Source: Oscillospiraceae bacterium (GTDB lineage: Bacteria; Bacillota; Clostridia; Oscillospirales; Acutalibacteraceae). From it: DNA of 64,000 nucleotides. The DNA is taken from NCBI GenBank assembly GCA_902802375.1, contig CADCLS010000005.1:62001-126000 (forward strand). Direction: 5' to 3'. The notes beneath the pieces were generated by a model, which saw only the letters and a program-made list of their open reading frames with translations, did not search any database and had not been told where the DNA came from. Below are positions 40,130 through 47,626 of the stretch, piece after piece (positions within the stretch are counted from its first letter, which is position 1; every line of letters starts with the position of its first letter). The translations under genes were made by a program, and so were the position numbers.

Positions 40130-40206
40130 TGGTGGCTGTAACTGGACTTGAACCAGTGACACTTCGGGTATGAACCGAATGCTCTAGCCAACTGAGCTAT
40201 ACAGCC
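40130..40206 (-). tRNA. tRNA-Met (anticodon CAT), elongator type
   Basis: 77-nt cloverleaf with acceptor GGCTGTA/TACAGCC, anticodon stem TTCGG/CCGAA, loop TTCATAC, T-arm GTTCAAGTC and encoded CCA. The fully paired first acceptor base pair excludes initiator tRNA; the TTCATAC loop favours elongator Met over Ile-CAT. Confidence 0.93.
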
Positions 40207-40227
40207 GTTATTTTGAGCGACCTACAT

Positions 40228-40256
40228 ATTATATAAGTTATTATTCTGTTTGTCAA
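40228..40256 (-). promoter_or_regulatory. Sigma-A promoter of the tRNA operon
   Basis: Perfect TTGACA, 17 nt, TATAAT on the minus strand, 22 nt before the tRNA-Met 5' end. Confidence 0.88.
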
Positions 40257-40261
40257 GAAAA

Positions 40262-40297
40262 AAATACAAAAAACCGACGGTATAAGTCCGTCGGTTA
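40262..40297 (-). terminator. Terminator of the secreted-protein gene
   Basis: AACCGACGG...CCGTCGGTT stem followed by TTTTGTATTTTTT on the minus strand. Confidence 0.85.
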
Positions 40298-40306
40298 AAA
40301 AAATTC

Positions 40307-40882
40307 TTATATACCGCTTGCCGCACACTCTAAATCAGAATAAATAATGTTGTATCCGAAAGCAGAATCTTCGTTTACCACAAAAAGCGTTTCGGCTGTT
40401 GTTAAGATTTCATCATCATCGTGTGGATTAATAATCACCTCGGAAAAAACCGTAAAGCTTCCGTCTTCATTTTCCTTAATATCGGTAACTGTGTGCTTAT
40501 ATGTCGTAAAACCTCTCGGAGTGATATAAACAAAACCGTCTTTGTGCATATTGGCTTCATCGTGTATGTCTATTATTTCAATTCCGTACATATCTTGTAC
40601 AAAGCCTTTAACTATCTCGTCTGAAATGTAATCAGAGCCCTCCTCGCGTTTATCAAGCAAAGCAATTATCGAATTATCCGTGATTATATCGGCGCTTTCA
40701 AAATCCGAGTTATACGAATAGTTGCGGTTGAGCATATTTGTAAACCGTGATTCAAGAGCTATATTAAAGGTTTTCGTCGGCTCCTTCGTCGTTTCCACTT
40801 CGGCTGCCGCAGGCATTAAAGCGCAGGCGGAACCTACGATAACACAAAGAGAGAGTACCAATAAAAACAATTTCTTTTTCAT
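40307..40882 (-). CDS. Secreted protein of unknown function
   Basis: No family recognised. The 191 residues begin with a clear signal peptide (MKKKLFLLVLSLCVIVGSACAL), cleaved probably near MPAAA; the cysteine there does not form a good lipobox. The mature part is acidic and predicted alpha/beta, with FNIALESRFTNMLNRNY, GFVYITPRGFTTYKHTV and FTVFSEVIINPHDDDE. I chose the ATG at 40882, with GGAGGTG upstream. It is a single-gene unit with its own terminator; only a weak promoter (-10 TATAAT at 40912-40917) is visible. Confidence 0.8.
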   Translation of the reverse strand: MKKKLFLLVLSLCVIVGSACALMPAAAEVETTKEPTKTFNIALESRFTNMLNRNYSYNSDFESADIITDNSIIALLDKREEGSDYISDEIVKGFVQDMYGIEIIDIHDEANMHKDGFVYITPRGFTTYKHTVTDIKENEDGSFTVFSEVIINPHDDDEILTTAETLFVVNEDSAFGYNIIYSDLECAASGI

Positions 40883-41008
40883 ACCGGCACCTCCCAAACT
40901 TGATATACTTTATTATACTTGCAAAAAGCATTAAAGAAAGGAACAATTCAGTTACAAAAGTTTTCAAATTTGTTACTATTACGGCAAAAAGACGAAAAAA
41001 TTCTACTA

Positions 41009-41171
41009 GGCTTACACTCGACAAGGACAAAATGGTTTTGAAGGGCAAAATTTCCGTCGGGCTTTGCCTCAAAACTTGAAATACGCCGGTATGTCGGCGT
41101 TTCTCGGCTTCGCCGGAACAAAAATAAAAACAGCCGATTATCAGGCGTTTTGTCCTTATCGAGTGTAAGCC
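41009..41171 (+). repeat. MITE-like element, copy 2
   Basis: 163-bp non-coding element with inverted ends GGCTTACACTCGAYAAGGACAAAA. It matches copy 1 (13335-13491, opposite orientation) at 77 of 80 positions on one side and 45 of 45 on the other, with an unrelated 38-bp centre. It lies between the secreted-protein gene and the EF-G paralogue; apart from it and the promoter at 41218, the stretch 40918-41285 shows no gene. Confidence 0.88.
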
Positions 41172-41217
41172 ATTGTCATAAATTCACAAATTTTATTAAG
41201 AAAATTAAAAATATCAG

Positions 41218-41246
41218 TTGTAATTGCATAAAATTTGTGCTATACT
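41218..41246 (+). promoter_or_regulatory. Promoter of the EF-G paralogue
   Basis: TTGTAA, 17 nt, TATACT, about 39 nt before the start codon. Confidence 0.6.
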
Positions 41247-41285
41247 CATAACCAAGTAAAAGTTTTTTAACAAGGAGTGCTACCG

Positions 41286-43289
41286 TTGAAAGTTTATGAA
41301 TCCGAAAAAATTAAAAATGTAGCCTTTTTAGGTCATTCAAATTCAGGTAAAACCACACTGGCGGACGCGATTATTTACGCCTCCGGCGAGACTGATAGAA
41401 TAGGTAAAACGGCGGAAGGTACCGCTATCCTTGATTTTGATGCCGAGGAGAAAAAGCGCGGATGTTCAGTATCAACTTCCGTTTATGCGCTCGAAACCGA
41501 GGGGCAGAAAATAAATCTTATTGACGCACCGGGACTTTTCGATTTTGCCGGCTGTATCAGCGAAGCGCTCACCGCCGCAGACTGCGCTGTTATAACCGTT
41601 TCGGGCAAATCGGGTATTACCGTTGGCGCTAAGCAGTGTTTTGAGAAAGCACGCGCGGCAGGGCGCGCGGCTGCGTTCTTTATAGGCAAGCTTGATTCTT
41701 CACACGCGCATTTTTACCGTGTAATTTCCTCTCTTGTAGGTCTTTACGGTGCGGTTATTTGCCCCGTGGTAGTTCCCTACATAGAAGATGACGCTGTTAA
41801 GTGCTATGTAAATCTTGTTGAAAATGAGGCTTATACATTTGACGGCGTGAAGCCGATAAAGCATAGAATGCCTGTAAGCAAGGATGTTGACAGTATGCGT
41901 GATATGCTTCTTGAGGCAATAGCTTCTGCCGATGAGGCTCTTATGGAAAAGTATTTTGACGGTCAGGAGTTCACCCGTGAGGAAATGATAAAGGGACTGC
42001 GCGAGGGTGTAGCTTCCGGCGACATCTGCCCGGTTTACTGCGGTGTTCAGCAGACCGGAGAGGGCGTTTCTTTCCTTATCGACGGTATTCTTAACATTAT
42101 GCCGTCTGCGGCGGTCAATACCGCAGAAAGCGAAAGCAGTGCGATAGTATTCAAAACTATTGCCGACCCGTTTGTAGGCAAGCTTTCCTATTTTAAGGTT
42201 TTAGGCGGCGAGATAAAGGGCGATATGCGGCTTAAAAATAACCGTACCGGCGAGGAAGAGCGAATAGCCAAGGTTATGATTCTTAAAGCCGGCAAGCAAG
42301 AGGATGCAGAAAAGATACCGTTTGGCGATATAGGCTGTGTTTCAAAGCTGTCTGCCACAGTTACAGGCGATACGCTTTCCGTCTCCGGCAAGGTTGAGGT
42401 TAAAGCGGTAGATTTCCCGAAGCCTACGCTTAAAGCCGCAATTTATCCGATAAAGAAGGGTGACGAAGAAAAAATCAGCGCAGGTCTTATGCGTATATGT
42501 GAAGAGGACCCGTCGTTTGAGGTTTATACCGATAAGGAAACCCACGAGCAGATAATAGTAACTCTCGGCGAACAGCATACCGATGTTGTATTGTCAAAGC
42601 TCAAATCAAAATTCGGGTGTGAAGCGAGGCTGCAAGAGCCGAAGATAGCTTACAGAGAAACTATAAAGAAATCTGTTAAAGCGCAGGGGCGCCACAAAAA
42701 GCAGTCGGGCGGTCACGGTCAGTTCGGTGATGTTTGGATAGAGTTTGAGCCGTGCGAGAGCGATGACCTTGTGTTTGAAGAAAAGGTATTCGGCGGCGCC
42801 GTACCTAAGAATTTCTTCCCGGCAGTCGAAAAGGGACTTCGCGACAGTGCGCAGTCCGGCGTACTCGCAGGCTTTAAGATGGTCGGCATTAAGGCTACTT
42901 TATATGACGGCTCATATCACCCGGTAGATTCATCCGAAATGGCGTTCAAAACCGCCGCGTCGCTTGCTTTCAAGGAGGGCGTTTCAAATGCAAATCCGGT
43001 GCTTCTCGAACCAATTTATACCCTTAATGTATCAGTTCCTGATGAAATGCTCGGTGATGTTATAGGCGATATAAATAAGCGCCGTGGCAGAATTATCGGT
43101 ATGGAGCCGGGTGAGAACAAACTGCAGAAAGTAACCGCAGAAGTGCCGATAGCCGAAATGAGTGATTTTTCAACCGCTATGCGTGCAATCTCTCAGGGAA
43201 CCGCAACATTCACTACAGAGTTTGCCCGTTATGAGGAAGTGCCTGCCGCGATAATGCAAAAGGTTATAGAAAAGGTTAAAAGCGAATAA
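41286..43289 (+). CDS. Elongation factor G-like GTPase (EF-G2/FusA2 type) with altered G motifs
   Basis: 667-residue paralogue of EF-G, with G domain, domain II, and the domain IV signature GRHKKQSGGHGQFGDV. G1 is intact (GHSNSGKTT), but G2 reads RGCS, G3 reads DAPGLFDF instead of DTPGHVDF (the catalytic His is Leu), and G4 reads GKLD instead of NKxD. It probably binds GTP weakly or hydrolyses it slowly; relatives are proposed to act in ribosome recycling or stress. I chose the TTG at 41286, 8 nt after AAGGAG. The main fusA is not in the window. Confidence 0.9.
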   Translation: MKVYESEKIKNVAFLGHSNSGKTTLADAIIYASGETDRIGKTAEGTAILDFDAEEKKRGCSVSTSVYALETEGQKINLIDAPGLFDFAGCISEALTAADCAVITVSGKSGITVGAKQCFEKARAAGRAAAFFIGKLDSSHAHFYRVISSLVGLYGAVICPVVVPYIEDDAVKCYVNLVENEAYTFDGVKPIKHRMPVSKDVDSMRDMLLEAIASADEALMEKYFDGQEFTREEMIKGLREGVASGDICPVYCGVQQTGEGVSFLIDGILNIMPSAAVNTAESESSAIVFKTIADPFVGKLSYFKVLGGEIKGDMRLKNNRTGEEERIAKVMILKAGKQEDAEKIPFGDIGCVSKLSATVTGDTLSVSGKVEVKAVDFPKPTLKAAIYPIKKGDEEKISAGLMRICEEDPSFEVYTDKETHEQIIVTLGEQHTDVVLSKLKSKFGCEARLQEPKIAYRETIKKSVKAQGRHKKQSGGHGQFGDVWIEFEPCESDDLVFEEKVFGGAVPKNFFPAVEKGLRDSAQSGVLAGFKMVGIKATLYDGSYHPVDSSEMAFKTAASLAFKEGVSNANPVLLEPIYTLNVSVPDEMLGDVIGDINKRRGRIIGMEPGENKLQKVTAEVPIAEMSDFSTAMRAISQGTATFTTEFARYEEVPAAIMQKVIEKVKSE

Positions 43290-43294
43290 AATTT

Positions 43295-43331
43295 AAGCAC
43301 AGACGAGTTTTCAGCCGTCTGTGCTTTTTTT
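43295..43331 (+). terminator. Terminator of the EF-G paralogue
   Basis: AAGCACAGACG...CGTCTGTGCTT followed by seven T. It also overlaps the 3' end of the opposing small gene. Confidence 0.88.
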
Positions 43332-43523
43332 ATCAAAGTTATATTTGAAATCTAAGATTCTAAAGCCGTTTTCGTTGATGTCAACGGCTTTTTTATATTC
43401 TCCGTAGGCGGTCTTTACTATGTTTTGATACGCCGCGCAAACGCCTAAAAATCCAAACATCAGGCAGGATGATATTATAAATGATATTGTAAAATAATAT
43501 GCGCGGTTAAATTTCCTTTTCAT
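43311..43523 (-). CDS. Small single-pass membrane protein downstream of spoIIP
   Basis: No family recognised. 70 residues: a basic start (MKRKFNRAYYF), one membrane helix (about 11-33, TISFIISSCLMFGFLGVCAA) and a polar tail with the helix IVKTAYGEYKKAVDINENG. The ATG overlaps the spoIIP stop by 1 nt (TAATG), so translation is coupled to spoIIP, which suggests a sporulation role. Its last codons lie in the terminator of the opposing gene. Confidence 0.7.
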   Translation of the reverse strand: MKRKFNRAYYFTISFIISSCLMFGFLGVCAAYQNIVKTAYGEYKKAVDINENGFRILDFKYNFDKKSTDG

Positions 43524-44545
43524 TATTTTTCTCCAAGTGTTTTTATTAGTGCCTCGCTCAAAAGCTCGGCAGAGTATTTTGCTTCGTCGAAGCTGTTAGC
43601 GTCCGTGCCGATTTCAATAAGCATAGAGCCGGTAGTCAGGCGTTCGTTATAGCTTCTTGACATAAGGCTTAAAGGTCGTGCAAGTGTTGGATACATACTT
43701 TCGGTATTTTTTTGAAGCCGTAGAGCTAACTTCAGATTTTCTTTCCAATTCGGGAAATTTTTAATGTTTCCGGTCTCACTCCCCATAACAAGCATTATCT
43801 GTGCTGCGCGCTTTCCCTTAATATCTGCGGTGAGCTTTGTTTTAGTCGTTCCTGACTGTATCGCGTCTCTGTGAACATCTATTACCACCCTGATACTCGG
43901 GTATTTTTTGAGATAACCCTTAATTGTTGATGCGGCACGGGAATAACTGCTGTTATATGAGGGGTAATCGTGCTGTGTTCTGTCGTGAATTGTTTTAATT
44001 GAAGCGGCGTTCAGTTTGTTTGCAATAATTGAGCCGAGCTCGGTGACATTTTTTGAATTATCTGTAGTACGGCTGAGGTCTGCCGAAGTGTAATAATCAC
44101 GGTCTTCACTTAAAAAGCATTCGGTTGCGTGGGTATGGATTATCAGCACCTGAGGTTTATCGTTTTTGCTTATTGTAAATGTAAGTCTATCAGATAAAAG
44201 CTTTTTTATATCTAAGCTCACACCTGTACTGTTTTTAAGATGTACGCCGCCGGCTGCGGTATCCGAGCCGCTTGGTATGCTTTTATTAACCACTTTGCCG
44301 AGAGCTGAACCTGCGGTTGCGGTATTTACTGTTTTCGTTTCGGTCTGAGTACTCGCGGTCTGTTGGCTCGCCGTTTCAGTACTGCTGTTTTTTTCAAAAG
44401 AAAAGGGTGAAAATGTGTTGGAATAATCAATATTAATTGCTTTCTCATTTGCCTTAAAAAGCAGGGAATATACACCGTATGAAAACAAAAATATCACGCA
44501 AAAAAATACGGTTGCAATTCTTAATATTGAAGAAGTATTTTTCAT
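43523..44545 (-). CDS. spoIIP: Stage II sporulation protein P
   Basis: Cell-wall amidase and endopeptidase of the SpoIIDMP machine that drives engulfment. The 340 residues have an N-terminal membrane anchor (about 10-29), a low-complexity Ser/Thr linker and a SpoIIP-type amidase domain with the metal His in LIIHTHATECF, VTELGSIIANKL and VVIDVHRDAI. The ATG at 44545 follows GGAGG. It lies downstream of gpr as in Bacillus but has its own candidate sigma-E promoter. Confidence 0.95.
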   Translation of the reverse strand: MKNTSSILRIATVFFCVIFLFSYGVYSLLFKANEKAINIDYSNTFSPFSFEKNSSTETASQQTASTQTETKTVNTATAGSALGKVVNKSIPSGSDTAAGGVHLKNSTGVSLDIKKLLSDRLTFTISKNDKPQVLIIHTHATECFLSEDRDYYTSADLSRTTDNSKNVTELGSIIANKLNAASIKTIHDRTQHDYPSYNSSYSRAASTIKGYLKKYPSIRVVIDVHRDAIQSGTTKTKLTADIKGKRAAQIMLVMGSETGNIKNFPNWKENLKLALRLQKNTESMYPTLARPLSLMSRSYNERLTTGSMLIEIGTDANSFDEAKYSAELLSEALIKTLGEK

Positions 44546-44570
44546 ACCGAAGCCTCCATATAACTAAAGT

Positions 44571-44599
44571 ATTATATGAGTTTTGGTTACATTTTATGT
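44571..44599 (-). promoter_or_regulatory. Candidate sigma-E promoter of spoIIP
   Basis: ACATAAA, 14 nt, CATATAAT on the minus strand; the -10 box matches the sigma-E consensus at 7 of 8 positions. spoIIP is a sigma-E gene in Bacillus. The -35 overlaps the gpr 3' end. Confidence 0.5.
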
Positions 44600-45406
44600 G
44601 AGGCTTTCTATTGTTTCTTCGTCAAGAGAGGGCTGAAAAAACATATTAACGCTTCTTGCTATTACCGCCGCCGCGCGTGAAATAAGCAGGTCAATTTCTT
44701 TCGGTGTTACCATCATATTTTCATCTCCCGGAAGCCAACTTGCATCTATTACCGTAGGGATGCCGAGTGCTACGGTAGGCACGCCTAAGTTATCCCGGTT
44801 TATTGCTTTTCGCTCGTTTTTAACACCTGAGCCCGGCGCTATTCCGCTATCGGTCATTTGTACTGTGCGGCAAAGGTTTTCGGGGGTTCTGGCGGCGAGG
44901 GCGTCTACCGCTATTACAATATCCGGCTTTATTTCGTTTACTGCCGCTTTTATAATGTCCACCGCTTCAATGCCGGTTTTTCCAAGAACTCCGGGGACAA
45001 TGCAGGAAACACAGTGCAGGTTTTCAAGCTCTAAGTTCTTTTTTAGTTCTTCTGTTATGTGCCTTGTAGCTATAATAGAATCAGCACAGAGAGGCCCCAA
45101 CGCATCAGGTGTAATATCGGCATTTCCGAGACCTACTATAAGCGCATTATCGTTAATGCCGTTTGTGAGCTCCCTCAGCGCCTCAACAATAGAGGCTTTA
45201 AGCGGCGCAGTATCGAGAATGTTTTCAAGACGGTCAAATCGTATGGTGCAGTATTTTCCGATAGGCTTATTAAGCCTTTTTGCCGCCGTATCGGTTTTAA
45301 TCTCGGCGATTTCTGTTTTTATGCCGTCCAGTATTCTTTGGTTAGTTGTTATGCCGTCGTCCTCTGAAAGATTTTCTTCACTTACAAGATCGGTTCTTAT
45401 GTTCAT
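44594..45406 (-). CDS. gpr: Germination protease (GPR endopeptidase)
   Basis: Degrades small acid-soluble spore proteins during germination; made as a zymogen in the forespore. The 270 residues begin NIRTDLVSEE, the usual pro-segment region, followed by VGLGNADITPDALGPL, VIAVDALAARTPENLCRTVQ and SGIAPGSGVKN, all GPR signatures. The ATG at 45406 follows a GTCGGTGA-type site. It is somewhat shorter than the 320-370 residues of Bacillus-type GPR. spoIIP follows. Confidence 0.96.
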   Translation of the reverse strand: MNIRTDLVSEENLSEDDGITTNQRILDGIKTEIAEIKTDTAAKRLNKPIGKYCTIRFDRLENILDTAPLKASIVEALRELTNGINDNALIVGLGNADITPDALGPLCADSIIATRHITEELKKNLELENLHCVSCIVPGVLGKTGIEAVDIIKAAVNEIKPDIVIAVDALAARTPENLCRTVQMTDSGIAPGSGVKNERKAINRDNLGVPTVALGIPTVIDASWLPGDENMMVTPKEIDLLISRAAAVIARSVNMFFQPSLDEETIESLT

Positions 45407-45459
45407 ATTATCACCGACTTTATTTTTTCCAAAAACGGTTAGTATATTATAAATACTTC

Positions 45460-45488
45460 TTGAAAAAAACGCTGTGTTAATGTATAAT
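45460..45488 (+). promoter_or_regulatory. Sigma-A promoter of the STAS/MATE operon
   Basis: TTGAAA, 17 nt, TATAAT, 43 nt before the STAS start codon. No sigma-E or sigma-G pattern is seen. Confidence 0.7.
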
Positions 45489-45531
45489 CCAATTTGAGGT
45501 CTTATAAAAACTTTTGTGTGGAGGAATATTT

Positions 45532-45831
45532 ATGCTTAACATTAAAAAAACCGTAAAAGACGGTAATGCGGTAATCGCGCCTGAAGGCAGGCTTGATACC
45601 ATAACGGCGCCGGAATTGGAGGCGGCGATTAAGGAGACACTTCCCGGAACCACATATCTTACGCTTGACCTTAAAAATCTTGAATATATATCTTCAGCCG
45701 GTCTTCGAGTTTTGCTTTCTGCCCAAAAGGCTATGAATGCTCAGGGGGAAATGAAGGTTTGTAATGTAAACGATACTATTATGGAAATATTTGAAGTAAC
45801 CGGTTTTTGTGATGTTTTGACGATTGAATAA
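45532..45831 (+). CDS. STAS-domain anti-sigma factor antagonist-like protein
   Basis: 99-residue single STAS domain of the SpoIIAA/RsbV class, which in partner switching binds an RsbW-type kinase unless phosphorylated. The sequence shows NAVIAPEGRLDTITAPELE, then LTLDLKNLEYISSAGLRVLL; the switch serine is one of the pair in ISSAG. The ATG at 45532 has GGAGG upstream. It lies 21 nt before a transporter that carries an RsbW-like ATPase domain, which makes that protein its likely partner. No sigma factor gene is nearby. Family firm; partner is inference. Confidence 0.92.
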   Translation: MLNIKKTVKDGNAVIAPEGRLDTITAPELEAAIKETLPGTTYLTLDLKNLEYISSAGLRVLLSAQKAMNAQGEMKVCNVNDTIMEIFEVTGFCDVLTIE

Positions 45832-45852
45832 TAAAAATAGGGCTAAGGGAAA

Positions 45853-47604
45853 ATGATTAGAAAAGTTTTCAGACAAATGCTGGTCACTCAGATTGTTTCG
45901 GCTATGACCGTAATGATTTGTATGCTTATTGACAGTATAATGATAGGCAAATTCTTAGGCGTTGATTCTATGACCGCTTATGGGCTTGCAACACCGATAC
46001 TGCTTGTTTTTGCCGCTTTCGGAAGTATGCTTTCGGCAGGCATTCAGGTGATGTGCGGTAAGACAATGGGCAGTGGCGATATGAAAGCTACAAACGCCTG
46101 CTTTTCGGTTTCTATGTTCTTGGCGGCGGCAGTATCGGTTATAGGGCTTATAGCGGTATTGCTGTTCACCAATCCTATATGCGTTTTATTAGGCGCCGGG
46201 AATCCCACGCCGGATAATGCTGTGTTCTTTTTGACGCGCGATTATATAAGAGGCTTTATTGTTGGCGCTCCTGCGTTTATTTTTGCGCAGATAATGGTGC
46301 CTTATATGCAGATATCAGGCAGCCGTTCAAGACTTGTCGCGGCAGTAATTGCTATGACGGTAGGTGATGTCACTTTTGACATACTCAATGTCTTTGTCGT
46401 AAAGGGCGGCACCCTCGGTATGGGACTTGCTTCAAGTCTCAGCTATTATATTGCGCTTTTTATAGGTATAGGCTATTTCTTCAAAAAAGATTGCTTTTTC
46501 AAATTCCGCGCCTCACTTATAAAGCTTAAAACCTGTGTCGAAATAATAAAATACGGAATACCTACTGTAATCAATCAGATAAGCCTCGTTCTGTTGGTGT
46601 TTGTTCTTAATAAAATACTAATTGAAGTAGGGCAGAATGTTGCTGTAGCGTCTTATTCGGTTATATCGACCATCGGCAATATCTGCTATTGCTTTGGCTC
46701 AGGTATCGGCGCGGTGGCTCTGCTTTTATCATCAATGTTTTATAGCGACCAGGAAAAAAGTGAGCTTCGTCAGCTGGTTAAGACTATGACATTTTACGCA
46801 GTCGTTCTCGATGCTGCGGTAATTGTTGCGGTTTTACTGGCAGCACCGTTTTTGGTAGGCCTGTTTCTCGACAACCCTGCCGCTGAGGGTATGGCGATAC
46901 TGGGATTGCGGCTTTTTTCATTATCCCTTTTGCCTTGTGCGCTCAATACAACCTTCAAAAACTACTATCAGGGCGTAAACAAAACCCGATTTACCGAGGC
47001 AATATCAGCTATGCAAAATTTTGCATTTACCGCGATTTTTGCCTTTGTGCTCAGCCGTTTTATGGGAACAACCGGTGTATGGCTTTCATACCTTTGCGGT
47101 GAAACGCTCACTTTTTTAGTAATAAGCGCCGTGGTGTGGATAAAGTACAAAAAAGTTTCGTTCTCGGCAGACGCATATTCTCTTCTCCCCAAAGACTTCG
47201 GCGCTAAGGATGACGACTATATTGAGATGAGTATCAACTCCAAAGCCGGTGTTATTGACGCGTCTGTCAAAGCGGGCGATTTTTGCCGCCAGCACGGCGA
47301 AAACGAGAGGAACTGCGGTTTGATTTCACTTTGTATTGAAGAGATGACAAATAATATAGTGGATCACGGCTTTACCAAAGATAAAAAAGAACACAGTATA
47401 GATGTCCGATTGCTTTTCAAGGATGAAAAGAAGATGATACGAATCAGGGATAACTGCGTTAATTTCGACCCGATAAACTATATTGAGCTGCATAAGGATA
47501 ATGACCCTGCTTCGCATATAGGTATGAGACTGGTAATGAAAATGGTAACAAAAGCCAATTATGTTAATTCCTTGGGACTAAACAACTTAACATTAGAGCT
47601 TTAA
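45853..47604 (+). CDS. MATE-family transporter fused to an RsbW-like histidine-kinase-type ATPase domain
   Basis: 583 residues in one frame. Residues 1-435 are a MATE multidrug/organic cation antiporter with about 12 membrane segments (SAMTVMICMLIDSIMIGKFLG near the start; IGNICYCFGSGIGAVALLL at the second half). Residues 455-583 are a GHKL ATPase of the anti-sigma kinase type: N box EEMTNN (496-501), G1 motif IRDNCVNFDP with Asp533, and G2 motif HIGMRLVMKM (555-564). The glycines of the canonical DxGxG are lost, so kinase activity is uncertain. The cytosolic domain probably engages the STAS protein encoded just upstream. A fusion of this kind is unusual. Confidence 0.92.
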   Translation: MIRKVFRQMLVTQIVSAMTVMICMLIDSIMIGKFLGVDSMTAYGLATPILLVFAAFGSMLSAGIQVMCGKTMGSGDMKATNACFSVSMFLAAAVSVIGLIAVLLFTNPICVLLGAGNPTPDNAVFFLTRDYIRGFIVGAPAFIFAQIMVPYMQISGSRSRLVAAVIAMTVGDVTFDILNVFVVKGGTLGMGLASSLSYYIALFIGIGYFFKKDCFFKFRASLIKLKTCVEIIKYGIPTVINQISLVLLVFVLNKILIEVGQNVAVASYSVISTIGNICYCFGSGIGAVALLLSSMFYSDQEKSELRQLVKTMTFYAVVLDAAVIVAVLLAAPFLVGLFLDNPAAEGMAILGLRLFSLSLLPCALNTTFKNYYQGVNKTRFTEAISAMQNFAFTAIFAFVLSRFMGTTGVWLSYLCGETLTFLVISAVVWIKYKKVSFSADAYSLLPKDFGAKDDDYIEMSINSKAGVIDASVKAGDFCRQHGENERNCGLISLCIEEMTNNIVDHGFTKDKKEHSIDVRLLFKDEKKMIRIRDNCVNFDPINYIELHKDNDPASHIGMRLVMKMVTKANYVNSLGLNNLTLEL

Positions 47605-47626
47605 TAAATAAAAAGAAGGTATATTT

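Noticed and set aside
40130..40206. Initiator tRNA-Met or tRNA-Ile(CAT)
   Set aside because: The first acceptor pair is G-C, unlike initiator tRNA, and the anticodon loop TTCATAC fits elongator Met better than Ile.
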